A stretch of DNA of 64,000 nucleotides, from contig JAIYBB010000004.1 of the NCBI GenBank assembly GCA_027488735.1, positions 186,001 through 250,000 on the forward strand, in the 5' to 3' direction. This document shows, piece after piece, positions 8,001-15,068 of the stretch (its first letter is position 1; each line of letters starts with the position of its first letter). The DNA is from Comamonadaceae bacterium (GTDB lineage: Bacteria; Pseudomonadota; Gammaproteobacteria; Burkholderiales; Burkholderiaceae_C). A program made the translations under genes and the position numbers. The notes below the pieces were generated by a model that ran no database searches, was not told where the DNA came from, and worked only from the letters and a program-made list of their open reading frames with translations.

Positions 8001-10177
8001 TGCGCAGAGCCGGCAATCTCAATGTTGCCAGTGGAATAGGCTTTGTTCAGTGTCAGTGAGTTGCCAAAACCTATCAGTCCACCAACGCCTTCACCATAGC
8101 CAGAAACACTGACCGAACCGGTGGCATACACACCGCTGACAGTTCCTTCAGAGTAACCAATCAAACCACCAATGCCTCGGGGATTGATGCCTGCACCGCC
8201 TGAATTGGCGCCTGTCAACACACTGCCAGTGGCAAAGGACTCCGTCACCGTGGCGGTGTTGACGCCGATGAGGCCGCCGATGGCGCGTGTGTTCGTGCTG
8301 CCGGTGACGTTGCCGCTGGCATAGGAATACTGGACCGTTCCACGGTTGATACCTACCAAGCCGCCGACAGCTTCGGTGCCAGCAGCAGAGCTCACATTGG
8401 CAATGCTGTAACTTTTTAAGATGGTGCCGTTGTTGATGCCAGCCAAACTGCCGATGGCGCCCGGTGTGCCAAGGGACTGAACCGTGCCACTTCTGATGCC
8501 TAGGTTAGACACGTTGCCGGCAGTACCGATGGTGTAGAACAAGCCGGTGTTCTGGGTGGAGACGGTGCCCGAAGGCGAACTGATGTAGAGGCTGCTGATG
8601 TTGTTGCCCAAGCCATTGAAGCTGCCCGTGAACTGCGAGCCATCGGCGATTGGCGTAAACCCCGCGCCTGCATTCCAGCCCGAGGTGGCTGACGCATCAA
8701 TGTTGCTGCCCAAAGCGTAATAGCCCGACAGGTTGCCCCGCATGCCTTGCAAACTGCCGTCGCCGCTGCTGGTGGCCGAGCCCAAACTGTTGATCACGGT
8801 ATAGCTTTGCCCGGCAATGCTGAGGCTGGGCGCTGCACCTGTGAGCTTGATGTATTTGCCAAACAGCAAATTGAACACGCCGCTGCCGCTGGCTGTTTGG
8901 GTCACGCCTAAATATGTGTTGGCTGTGTTTGGCTTGATCACCAAGCCTGCACTGCTGCCCGTAGCCATCATGTTGGCGTTGATGTTGACATTGTTCGATG
9001 CCGTCAACGTCAGCGTGGTGTTGGCCGACCAATTGATGGATGTGTTGATATTCACATCACCCAAGCCACTGGTGGCACCCGCTGCGCTTTGCAACTCCAC
9101 ATTACTCGTGCCCAAGTTGTTTTGTAATGTGGTGCCGGTCATGTCGCCGCCACTGTCGGCGACGGTGAAGTCGACCGGGTCTACCAACCACTTGCCGGTT
9201 TTGCCATTGGGTGCAAATGTGGTGATACGGGTTTGGTCAGCGATCTTGACCCGAGATGCCGATGTCTCCACAAAACCACCGTCCCCGCCATGGGGTGCGC
9301 TGGCGTCGAGTATGCCGTCGACCAAGGTAGTGCCTGAGGTCATGTCGCCCATCAGCAAAATGCGGCCATTCTTGTTGGCGATGGTTTGGGCTTGAACCGT
9401 GCCGCTGTTTTTCACCAAACTGCCCATCAATGCGCTGGCGCTGCGGGCGGTCATCAGAACCAAGCCGCCGTCGGCCATCAATATGTGTTTGTTGTCTACC
9501 AATGCATTGATGATGACTTGGTCCACTTCCACGGTGGTCAGGCTGTTGCCGCTGAATACCAGCGTGGCTTTGTTGCCAGCCGCCAATGTCACGCTGCCTT
9601 GGTGCGCCACGATGACGCCTTCATTGCGCACCTCGGGCGCGAGCAGGGCGACAAAGCCAGCGAGCGCGGCTTGCAATGTGCCTTGGTTGACCACGCTGGC
9701 GTTTGTGCCGTTGCCACTGAAACTGCTTTTGCCGGTCATGAAATCATCGTTACTGATGCCCATGGTGGTGACCAGCAAACCGCCTACATCGACCTGCGAT
9801 GTGGCGCCAAAGATCACGCCACTGGCATTGCTGATGAACACTTGTCCCGGCGCGTTAATGCGCCCCATGATTTGGCTGGGGTCGCCGCCCACCACGCGGT
9901 TGAGCGTGACCGATGACGCAGAGGGTTGGTTGAAATTGACCCGCGCATCGCTGCCGACATTGAAACTGTTCCAGTCAATCGCTGCGCGGTTGCTGCTTTG
10001 GTTGATGTTGAGCGTGCTACCCGTGGCGCTGATACTGGCGCTACCGCCGACCACTTTGCCCCCGCTTGGCAATTGGCTGGGGGCTGGTGCGGTTTGCGCT
10101 CGCGCCAGACCCACACACAAGCATGCTGCGGCCAGAGCGACTCGGTGCGGGGTGAAGTGGGCGGTGTGTTTGCGCAT
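2084..10177 (-). CDS. Two-partner secretion exoprotein (TpsA), haemagglutinin-type, with YDG domains and an octapeptide-repeat half
   Basis: A 2697-residue secreted surface protein, the TpsA partner of the transporter at 10181. Residues 1-27 are a signal peptide ending ARAQ. Residues 30 to about 330 form the TPS (filamentous haemagglutinin N-terminal) domain, recognisable by DWNSFNVG, FNQPS, NRVVGG and GQVFISNASGVIFG. About seven GLUG-type repeats (GGLVGINRGTV and similar) cover residues 525-790. Eight YDG/MBG-type domains of about 90 residues (SSVYG...GNYTVS) cover 960-1675. The rest, about 1680-2655, is an array of roughly 110 eight-residue units of the type TPAQLQAL, ending in a short proline-rich tail. 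There is no autotransporter or toxin domain at the C-terminus, which favours an adhesin or matrix filament over a CDI toxin. The start lies three bases after the transporter stop, so they share an operon. The reading frame is intact. Confidence 0.9.
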   Translation of the reverse strand: MRKHTAHFTPHRVALAAACLCVGLARAQTAPAPSQLPSGGKVVGGSASISATGSTLNINQSSNRAAIDWNSFNVGSDARVNFNQPSASSVTLNRVVGGDPSQIMGRINAPGQVFISNASGVIFGATSQVDVGGLLVTTMGISNDDFMTGKSSFSGNGTNASVVNQGTLQAALAGFVALLAPEVRNEGVIVAHQGSVTLAAGNKATLVFSGNSLTTVEVDQVIINALVDNKHILMADGGLVLMTARSASALMGSLVKNSGTVQAQTIANKNGRILLMGDMTSGTTLVDGILDASAPHGGDGGFVETSASRVKIADQTRITTFAPNGKTGKWLVDPVDFTVADSGGDMTGTTLQNNLGTSNVELQSAAGATSGLGDVNINTSINWSANTTLTLTASNNVNINANMMATGSSAGLVIKPNTANTYLGVTQTASGSGVFNLLFGKYIKLTGAAPSLSIAGQSYTVINSLGSATSSGDGSLQGMRGNLSGYYALGSNIDASATSGWNAGAGFTPIADGSQFTGSFNGLGNNISSLYISSPSGTVSTQNTGLFYTIGTAGNVSNLGIRSGTVQSLGTPGAIGSLAGINNGTILKSYSIANVSSAAGTEAVGGLVGINRGTVQYSYASGNVTGSTNTRAIGGLIGVNTATVTESFATGSVLTGANSGGAGINPRGIGGLIGYSEGTVSGVYATGSVSVSGYGEGVGGLIGFGNSLTLNKAYSTGNIEIAGSAQNVGGLIAETLGTTVTDAYASGNIQVAGTGTEVGSLVGLHRNNTISNAYSTGQITLGSGTTQGIYGSSSSGGTFSNSFWNTTSSGLSAAPGKTGITGITGAQMQTLSTFSSVGWNTTTWGQVSGQNSDYPVMGVGHSALYLRLVSSSGTYGSTPTLGYKLYNNDISGIEAIGYRMSGTPIWAITKSGTSVSSTTLDATSSAGSYSLTYASGLSLVNSSLGMFAGGATSWTMNTKALTASIATGSTVYGSSLSAGAVTLSGVVNGDSVSTASVAINTSGLLSGAASLKVGSHVGIQSVSSSLSGTGASNYSFAGATGDYTVSAKTLTGTISSGSSVYGASLVAGSVSVSGLVSGDTVTPASTVTITTTGNTSTSGNLKAGTYTGIQTAAATLSGADAGNYSYGGATGNYTVSKATLGGSITVGSSVYGSALAPGAAAITTGIISTGTGTDLVTAGTVSVTTTGNTSTSGNLRAGTYSNKQTLLLNGADAGNYTFGGTVGNYTVSTLALAGVLGAGSSAYGASLVPGAVTFGNKVTGDIVTTATPGITTTGNTSTSGYLKAGSYVGIQTVSGTLSGTDAANYTFAGATGNYTVSTLALTGVLSAGSSVYGATLAPGSVTFNNKVSGDVVTAATTTINTAGNTSTSGNLKAASYTGIQSVSALLDGADAANYTFAGTTGDYTVSKATLGGNITTGSSVYGSALVPGSATVSGIISTGTGTDLVTAGTVSVSTTGNTSSSGNLKAGTYTNKQTLALDGADAGNYTFGGTVGSYTVSALTLAGVLGSGSTVYGDSLVPGAVTFSNKVTGDTVTAATPTITTTGNTSSSGNLKAGSYSGIQSVSGALSGTDAANYTFAGATANYAVTQRTLTGSIGAGSSYFSDTLVPGILTLSNTITNDLVIGSVSVNTLSTLNGYPVIDTYTQTASSSLSGADAGNYTFAGTTTSSKNYAVNYPDTSVSPLTLTSAQMPVITSSSIAQFTPAQLQQLSATQLQSMNTTQLNAIPLANFSYLSAAQIGYLTSSQIAALPNTYIQSLSLSQLSGMTATQIAALGLSQMAQLSTAHISNLSASQIKGLTSTQLQNLSSPQLLALSNSQFSSMTDAQLQALSTLPLNKSLSTEAKTAATALSDTRNANMISFQSIQSTSLKPDQYGSFESIVNNKLSLADIKGVQYLNPGQITALAPEKIIAVSQTQLKSLTSNQLANLSSSQLKVLSVSQLSALTSSQLAAFSDSQLSALSASQWSGLTENQIASLTSVQMGAAPTTAFAKMRDSQLQSLTPAQLVNLSTDVFLALNKNQLACLTCNQLKSLKSSQMADLPLSVFKDLVKKKADCMSAQQLAGLSKEQLQYVMTTQLTELNKEQLQAINATQLLSLSANPLQKLSADQQRLLLPAQVSSLNEVSVRTMLRSLTPEQLQALTPAQVRWLQATDVVKLSPLQIQALLPAQIVAIAPELLVQFNKQQWREWTPEQIRSLQPAQLKLLTSEQLSWFSPLQLNALTNTQLAQLRPPQIASLTAKQQQILLPEQLSELQANQLQAFTNPLLLTKPKSAAELVIDKDFQQLAADQFTPQRITLLLPTQLRLLTSQQISGLNKTQLSSLAPTQWQLLSSEQLRAISPEVWRSLDPGVLRNLSAVQLNAMTAAQWQVLTPAQVQTLPTTVLAKLSPEQLRLLNPLQTNALDKEQMAALSAQQLQAFNPQQLAGWNAAQLQKLNASQVASLSSSQLNQLSESQWKALTPDQVKQLQPAQLSALNSKLLNALLAEQWQSLSGTQLAALSPVQLSALKPAPLQALTETQIAVLTPAQLASLSPDQMRSLSPNQVNAMTPGFFSNISPALLQAFSLNQWAAVSPQAIAAMDTPQIQSLTIIQVGNISPAQLQGLSSNQLQSLTPLQLTAIPPRMLWSMSNQQLQSFSPEQVAQFTPTQLNQLVSLLTPQQLAAINTNRQASLDNPADRLQAPAPVRPTPERQPNRPPPVMQR
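2180..5155 (-). repeat. Octapeptide-repeat array inside tpsA
   Basis: About 975 residues of the exoprotein follow an eight-residue period with consensus (S/T)-P/x-x-Q-(L/I/W/V)-x-x-(L/M/F). Examples are TPEQLQAL, SPAQLQGL, TSSQIAAL and SESQWKAL. The phase is kept for long runs, with a break of about 60 residues near 4500-4690 and shorter ones near 3330-3390 and 4010-4060. At DNA level this is a degenerate 24-base periodicity. Codons have diverged strongly between units, so the array is old and not freshly expanded. Glutamine at position 4 and leucine at 5 and 8 are the most constant residues. Confidence 0.9.
5430..6790 (-). repeat. 807-bp tandem duplication of a three-domain YDG unit in tpsA
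   Basis: Segments of the YDG-domain region recur at an offset of exactly 807 bases (269 codons, three domains). The sequence at 5521 lines up with that at 6328, 5705 with 6512 and 5822 with 6629. The last pair contains about 40 identical bases around the segment encoding GTGTDLVTAGTV. The boundaries given are approximate. Neighbouring domains on both sides fit the same three-domain cycle less closely. Such near-identical in-frame repeats allow domain number to change by recombination. Confidence 0.85.
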
Positions 10178-10180
10178 GGT

Positions 10181-12121
10181 TTAAAACATCTGACTGGCGC
10201 TTAACCAAAAACGGTTTGGGTAGTATGTCCCATCTGCATCTTTGCCGTTAAACGCGGCCGGGTTGCTGCCTAGGCGCCGGGCCCAAGTCACCCGCCATTG
10301 CGATTGGCCCCATAGGTTCGGGTACGACGCCCCCAGCCACAAGCCAATGCCTTGCAGCTTGTATGAATTCAAGCCAGTGCTGGTCGCATTTTTTTCTTTT
10401 TCAACTTCGCCTACGTCATAGAAGGTCGTGAATTTATACGCCTGTTTGTTCCACGCAAAATCACGCTGCAGTTCGATCGAGAGCAGGCTTGCTTGCGTGC
10501 CGCTGGCTTCGCCAGATGCGTACGCCCGTACCGCACCCGTGCCACCGATGCCAAATTTTTCTGAGCTGTCCAAGTTGCGACTGGCACGCTGTTGTTGGTA
10601 GGAGAGCAGCAGCATTTGTACCGCGTCGATTTTTTGTTTGCGGTTGACGCTCAAGCGCCATTTGGTGAACAGTCCTTCGGTGCCATCGGTTTTGTCGGTC
10701 TCGTAATCGACCAAGCCTCGGGTGACTTGCAGGTTGGCACTGTTTTCGCCGCCGCCCATCCAGCTGTCTTGGCTGTTGGCTTGCACACTGGCTGACAACG
10801 AATCGAGTTGGTATTTGGTGGTCGAAAATTTGCTGTAGTTGGTGTATTTTTTGTGGTCGCCAGACAGCACCAAGTCGCTGCTGAATTGGCGATGCCTGAC
10901 CAAAGGCTGGCTGACAAAGCCATTGAGCGTGGTGGCGGGACCGTGCAAATCCAAGGCGTCGTAAGTGGGGTCCACCACGTTGTACTTGGTCCATTCGGTG
11001 TTGCCGCCCCAGCGCGCACCACCATATCCCAAGGGTTCGCTGTAGCCCAGTCTGGCGTAATCCAAACCTGCGCTGTGCAAATATTGAATATTGCTGACGT
11101 CCCCTCGGCCCAACAATCCGTTGCGCGAGTATTGCGAGCTAAACCGGTAAGCGCCGGTGCTGATCGAACCGGTGTTGTCCAAGGTGATTTGTCCGTCCCA
11201 CGGTCGTTTGTCTTGCACTTGTACCAGTGCAATGGTTTCGCCCTCATCCTGACCGGTGCTCAAACGCACGCTGGCTTGCACGCCCGGCACTTCATTGAGC
11301 AACATGGTGGCCTTGTCCATTTGGCTCAATTTCACCGGTGCGTTTTTGGGCTGCGCGTTTTCCACCAACTTCACCAAAAAGTCTGCGGGCAATTTGGGGC
11401 TTTCTGCGGTTTCCATGCGTGCGCCGGCAAAGCGTCCTTCGGTGATGGTGATGGTCACCACACCTTCGGTCAAATCTTGGGGCAACAGGTCCACACGAGC
11501 CAACACACCGTCCTCTTGGTAAAGCGCGGCAACAGTTTCTGCCGCACGTTGAATGTCGGGCAATGTTTTGACCGTGGCGACTTTGTCGCGCAGCAATTTC
11601 TCCAGCGTCTTGTCGCTGTAAACCGTGTTCCCTTGGAAACGGAATTGTTTGAATATGAACTCGTCGCTGTTTTCAACTGGCTGAGCCGTGGATTCGATGG
11701 CGGGTGGGGAGGCCTCAGTGGGCGTTGCTGAAGTTGCCGCAGGTTGATTGGTGGGTTCTGTTGCTGCGCTGGGTATTGGCGCAGATGGAGCCGGTTTAGG
11801 TGCGGGTGGTGGTAAGCGTGGGAACTGAATCCAGTCGTTGTTGCTGGGTGCTGCTGGGCGTGTCGCAGTGCGGTTTTCAGTGCTTGACGTGCTGGAGGTG
11901 GCGGCACCTGTCCTAGGCGCAGCAGCCGCTGGTTCGGGAGCGGTCACCACCGCTGGCGCGGATTTGCTGGGTCTGGCGGGAAAGCGGATCCAATCGGCGT
12001 TGGGAAACACCACACCGGAAGCATCGCGGTTGCTGCCCAACTCGCTGGGGGACTGCGCGTGCACCTGACCGACGAGCAGCATCCCAGCGGGCAGCAGTCG
12101 CCACACGGCACTGAAGCGCAT
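10181..12121 (-). CDS. Two-partner secretion outer-membrane transporter (TpsB, ShlB/FhaC/HecB family)
   Basis: A 646-residue outer-membrane beta-barrel that exports the TpsA protein encoded immediately downstream. The chosen start gives a clean signal peptide (MRFSAVWRLLPAG to VHAQ); an ATG 14 codons upstream (12163) would place a charged extension before it. Residues 25-130 are a long Pro/Ala-rich linker containing two copies of a DWI(R/Q)FP motif. A first POTRA domain follows (FKQFRFQGNTVYS to VTITEGRFAG), then a second (NEVPGVQASVRL to LVQVQDK), then the barrel, with the VRAY element near residue 540 in the place of the FhaC VRGF motif. The terminal residue is phenylalanine, the usual BAM signal. 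The linker is longer than in classical FhaC. It is the first gene of the tpsBA operon. Confidence 0.92.
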   Translation of the reverse strand: MRFSAVWRLLPAGMLLVGQVHAQSPSELGSNRDASGVVFPNADWIRFPARPSKSAPAVVTAPEPAAAAPRTGAATSSTSSTENRTATRPAAPSNNDWIQFPRLPPPAPKPAPSAPIPSAATEPTNQPAATSATPTEASPPAIESTAQPVENSDEFIFKQFRFQGNTVYSDKTLEKLLRDKVATVKTLPDIQRAAETVAALYQEDGVLARVDLLPQDLTEGVVTITITEGRFAGARMETAESPKLPADFLVKLVENAQPKNAPVKLSQMDKATMLLNEVPGVQASVRLSTGQDEGETIALVQVQDKRPWDGQITLDNTGSISTGAYRFSSQYSRNGLLGRGDVSNIQYLHSAGLDYARLGYSEPLGYGGARWGGNTEWTKYNVVDPTYDALDLHGPATTLNGFVSQPLVRHRQFSSDLVLSGDHKKYTNYSKFSTTKYQLDSLSASVQANSQDSWMGGGENSANLQVTRGLVDYETDKTDGTEGLFTKWRLSVNRKQKIDAVQMLLLSYQQQRASRNLDSSEKFGIGGTGAVRAYASGEASGTQASLLSIELQRDFAWNKQAYKFTTFYDVGEVEKEKNATSTGLNSYKLQGIGLWLGASYPNLWGQSQWRVTWARRLGSNPAAFNGKDADGTYYPNRFWLSASQMF

Positions 12122-12361
12122 TTCAAAAACATCCGAAAGTAATCTTTTTTTGGTGGAATGCATACATTCAGACGCATGGCCTGCAAACTGTCATGGCATC
12201 TGTGCATGGAATCGGCACGGCGGGCGGGAAATCAACCGCGTGAACGAAATATTGCCGTCAAAAGCGACTGTGGTTTTAAACCTGTTGCATGGCGGCACAG
12301 ACCGCATGGCTGACTTCGTGGAGCCATTGCGAATGCCAAGGATCTGGCATAAGCGAGTTGG

Positions 12362-12823
12362 TCAGATAACTAAAGGGCGATGCCCATTGTTGTGCGCTGA
12401 TAGGTCCTGAATGTGTGGGGGTATCCCGTCTGGGCCATTGCCGTTCGTGCCGGGCGATATGCCGTTGGAGGCCAGCAGTGCTTGCTGCTCAATGTAAGCG
12501 GCTATTTCATGCAATGTTTTTTCCATCTTCGAAATGAATAGAGGGCTCATCACCAACACCTTGGACCGCTTGTCGTTGGGATGCTCTGACAGGCTTATCC
12601 AGCCGTCCTCTATCAAATGTTTGAGGTGGTAACGAACACCCATTTCAGAGTGTTTGAACTGCAGAAAAAACTCCTTGAGATTGACAGGTTGTTGGTCGGT
12701 GTAGGCCTTGTAGAGGAAAACCAATATGTCGTAGGGGATAAAAGATGTGGAGACAGGAAGATTTAGTTGAGAAATCTTTCTTATTGAAGCTATAAGGTCG
12801 ATAACTTTTATTAAATTAGTCAT
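12362..12823 (-). CDS. MarR-like winged-helix regulator, upstream of tpsBA
   Basis: A 153-residue protein with a winged-helix domain at about residues 35-105. Helix segments FFLQFKHSEMGVRYHLKHL lead into a wing with HPNDKRSKVL. It aligns with the regulator at 1655-2077 across this domain, so the pair are probable paralogues. The last 35 residues are polar and Gly/Asn/Pro/His-rich and look disordered. The gene reads in the same direction as tpsB and ends 240 bases before it. A local role in controlling tpsBA is the simplest inference; control of the polysaccharide cluster starting on the other side at 13161 is the alternative. Confidence 0.7.
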   Translation of the reverse strand: MTNLIKVIDLIASIRKISQLNLPVSTSFIPYDILVFLYKAYTDQQPVNLKEFFLQFKHSEMGVRYHLKHLIEDGWISLSEHPNDKRSKVLVMSPLFISKMEKTLHEIAAYIEQQALLASNGISPGTNGNGPDGIPPHIQDLSAHNNGHRPLVI

Positions 12824-13160
12824 TTAAATAAAATCCTAAATTTTTTAAATTATTAAGCAATATCAGTTAGTTAATAAAAATTGTCAAATTAATTCATATA
12901 AAAACTTCGTATGAATTACTTATCAAATTTGAAATTTTTTCGTCTACAGTACCCCCAGTCAGAATGTTGAAGCTCAGGTGAACAACCTGTCCAGCAGGTG
13001 AAAGTAGCACCCAAATGTCAAGGTAATCGCGTGTATGCGGCTCATCATGCCGTGACGCAAGACCATTGGGTGAGCTTTTAAAACATTTTGAAAAATCAAT
13101 TTATATCGCAAAAGTACTACCTTTTGCTGCGGTAGCCATGTCATTTTTGATTTCCAGTCG
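12824..13160 (+). other. AT-rich intergenic leader between the regulator and the polysaccharide cluster
   Basis: No gene is visible in these 337 bases. The first 130 are extremely AT-rich and must hold the divergent promoters. Further on lie two overlapping, mutually exclusive short hairpins, CAGGT/ACCTG (12975-12989) and CCTG/CAGG (12986-12998), and then an ops-like element (13128-13140). The second half looks like a transcribed 5' leader of the polysaccharide operon. Confidence 0.45.
13128..13140 (+). promoter_or_regulatory. ops-like element (candidate RfaH recruitment site)
   Basis: The stretch TGCGGTAGCCATG contains GCGGTAGC, which matches eight bases of the enterobacterial ops core GGCGGTAGC. 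RfaH, a NusG paralogue, reads that core on paused RNA polymerase. CTACC at 13117-13121 can pair with GGTAG at 13131-13135, giving a small hairpin like the one formed by ops DNA. A T-rich stretch follows. It lies about 20 bases before the first gene of a polysaccharide operon, where ops elements occur. An eight-base match alone is weak evidence. Confidence 0.4.
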
Positions 13161-14096
13161 GTGAATACATTGCTCGAACCTTCGGTTGCCATATTGCTTG
13201 GGACCTACAACGGTGAGAAATTTTTGGAAGCTCAATTAGATTCTTTGGAGGCCCAGAGCGTTACGAATTGGACACTCTATGTCAGCGATGATGGTTCTAC
13301 CGATGCCACGTTGGACATCATCCATCGCTACCAATCCAAATGGGGTACTGACAAGATTCGATACCGGCTTGGCCCGCAAAAAGGGTTTGCTCAAAACTTT
13401 CTAAGCCTTGCCTGCGACACAAGTATCAAAGCCGACTATTACGCCTTTTGTGACCAAGACGATGTATGGTTGCCAGAAAAATTGAGCATCGCTTTGGAGC
13501 ATATTGCGTGCGAAAGTTCCCCGGGACAGTTGTATGCATATGGTGGCAGAACCACTTATACGGATGAAAATTTAAAACCAATCGGTTTGTCGCCGCTTTT
13601 CGTGTTTCCAAGAACATTCAGGAATGCACTGATTCAAAGTATTGCAGGTGGCAACACCATGGTTTTCAATCAAGCCACTAAAACTCTCTTGGAAAAAGTG
13701 GGTATGGTGCCTACGCCATCCCATGACTGGTGGCTTTATCAATTGGTGACGGGCGCTGGGGGAGTCATGTACTACGACCCCAAGCCGTATATTTTTTATA
13801 GGCAGCATTCCGCAGCACTCGTTGGGGGAAATAGCTCTGCACTAGCAGCTTGTGTTCGTTTATGCAAACTGTTAGAAGGTCGTTATCAAAAATGGACAGA
13901 TTGCAATATCCAATCATTGCGGCAAGCAGAGAAATTGTTGTTGTCAAATAATATTGAGATTTTGAACTTGTTTGAAATCATGAGAAATGCAAAGCTCAAA
14001 GACAGGTTGAGGTTGCTGGAAATTTGTGGTTTATATCGCCAAACATGGCGTGGAACCATATCCCTGTTAATTTTTGCAGTGCTTAAGAAAATTTAA
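13161..14096 (+). CDS. Family 2 glycosyltransferase (rhamnosyltransferase-like)
   Basis: A 311-residue cytoplasmic GT-A enzyme that would add a sugar from a nucleotide donor to the growing surface polysaccharide. It shows the family opening VAILLGTYNGEKFLEAQLDSL, the nucleotide-binding SDDGSTD at about residue 42, and the metal-binding DQDD at about residue 98. The C-terminal half has the acceptor-side HDWWLYQL and FYRQH motifs typical of the RfbG/rhamnosyltransferase-like subgroup of LPS clusters. The start is a GTG. It is the first gene of the polysaccharide cluster, behind the ops-like leader. The sugar transferred cannot be read from sequence. Confidence 0.85.
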   Translation: MNTLLEPSVAILLGTYNGEKFLEAQLDSLEAQSVTNWTLYVSDDGSTDATLDIIHRYQSKWGTDKIRYRLGPQKGFAQNFLSLACDTSIKADYYAFCDQDDVWLPEKLSIALEHIACESSPGQLYAYGGRTTYTDENLKPIGLSPLFVFPRTFRNALIQSIAGGNTMVFNQATKTLLEKVGMVPTPSHDWWLYQLVTGAGGVMYYDPKPYIFYRQHSAALVGGNSSALAACVRLCKLLEGRYQKWTDCNIQSLRQAEKLLLSNNIEILNLFEIMRNAKLKDRLRLLEICGLYRQTWRGTISLLIFAVLKKI

Positions 14097-14231
14097 TTTA
14101 ACTTTGCTAATCTGATAAGCAGTATCAGTGATTTGTCTTTCAGTAGTTCAATGCGGGTTGCTCTTGTCAGCATAAGAACAGCAATACTAACTGTTAGCAA
14201 AAATTGAGCTCTTAATAAATGCCTCCATAAA

Positions 14232-15068
14232 GTGATCAACCCCCACGCCGCACATCCCACGTCACTCGTGGCACTCGCCAAAAGCGTTTGGCGCAATCGA
14301 CAACTCATCGTTCAAATGACTAAGCGGGAAGTTATCGTCCGCTACCAGGGCTCTTCCTTTGGGTTGGCATGGTCGTTTCTTAATCCCTTGGTTATGTTGG
14401 CTATTTATACGTTCGTCTTCTCCGAGATCTTTAAATCACGCTGGGGCGGCGTGGGAGGGGACGACAGCAAAACACAATTTGCTGTTGTACTTTTTGTTGG
14501 CATGATCGTGTTGAGCCTGTTTAGTGAGGTTCTCAACCGCGCGCCAAGCTTGATTCTTTCCAACGTTAATTTCGTTAAAAAAGTAGTATTCCCTATTGAG
14601 ATACTTCCTGTGATCGCAATGGGTGCAGCGCTTTTTCACACCCTTATCAGTCTTGGCGTTCTACTTATAACTTTTGCAATTTTTAACGCCTATTTACACT
14701 GGACTGCAATTTTTATTCCTTTGGTGTTGCTTCCGTTGGTCATCCTGACCATTGGTCTTGCTTGGATACTGGCTTCGATTGGCGTATTTATTCGTGATGT
14801 CGGGCAAAGCATTGGCATCATTACCACCGTATTGATGTTTCTTTCGCCTGTGTTTTATCCTGTCACCGCCGTGCCTGAAAGGTTCCGACCTTTCATTTTG
14901 GCTAATCCGTTGACTTTCATCATTGAGCAAGCGCGAGAAGTGCTTATTTGGGGTCATTTGCCAGACTTGATTGGACTGTCAATCTACACCCTTGTCGCCG
15001 TCTTCATTGCCTGGGTTGGCTACGCCTGGTTCCAAAAGACCAGAAAGGGCTTTGCCGATGTCCTCTAG
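14232..15068 (+). CDS. wzm: ABC-2 polysaccharide exporter, permease subunit
   Basis: A 278-residue inner-membrane permease of the Wzm/RfbA type, exporting lipid-linked polysaccharide to the periplasm together with the Wzt ATPase downstream. It begins with the amphipathic family element LTKREVIVRYQGS-like (here MTKREVIVRYQGS at residue 29), followed by six hydrophobic segments. The motif MFLSPVFYPVTAVP before the last helices is diagnostic of ABC-2 polysaccharide exporters. The start is a GTG. It overlaps the wzt start by 11 bases. The 135 bases between the previous gene and this one are AT-rich and show nothing recognisable. Confidence 0.9.
   Translation: MINPHAAHPTSLVALAKSVWRNRQLIVQMTKREVIVRYQGSSFGLAWSFLNPLVMLAIYTFVFSEIFKSRWGGVGGDDSKTQFAVVLFVGMIVLSLFSEVLNRAPSLILSNVNFVKKVVFPIEILPVIAMGAALFHTLISLGVLLITFAIFNAYLHWTAIFIPLVLLPLVILTIGLAWILASIGVFIRDVGQSIGIITTVLMFLSPVFYPVTAVPERFRPFILANPLTFIIEQAREVLIWGHLPDLIGLSIYTLVAVFIAWVGYAWFQKTRKGFADVL

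Noticed and set aside
10808..11731. A 307-codon + strand frame opposite tpsB
   Set aside because: The minus-strand frame encodes a clear TpsB protein; the opposite frame shows no domain.
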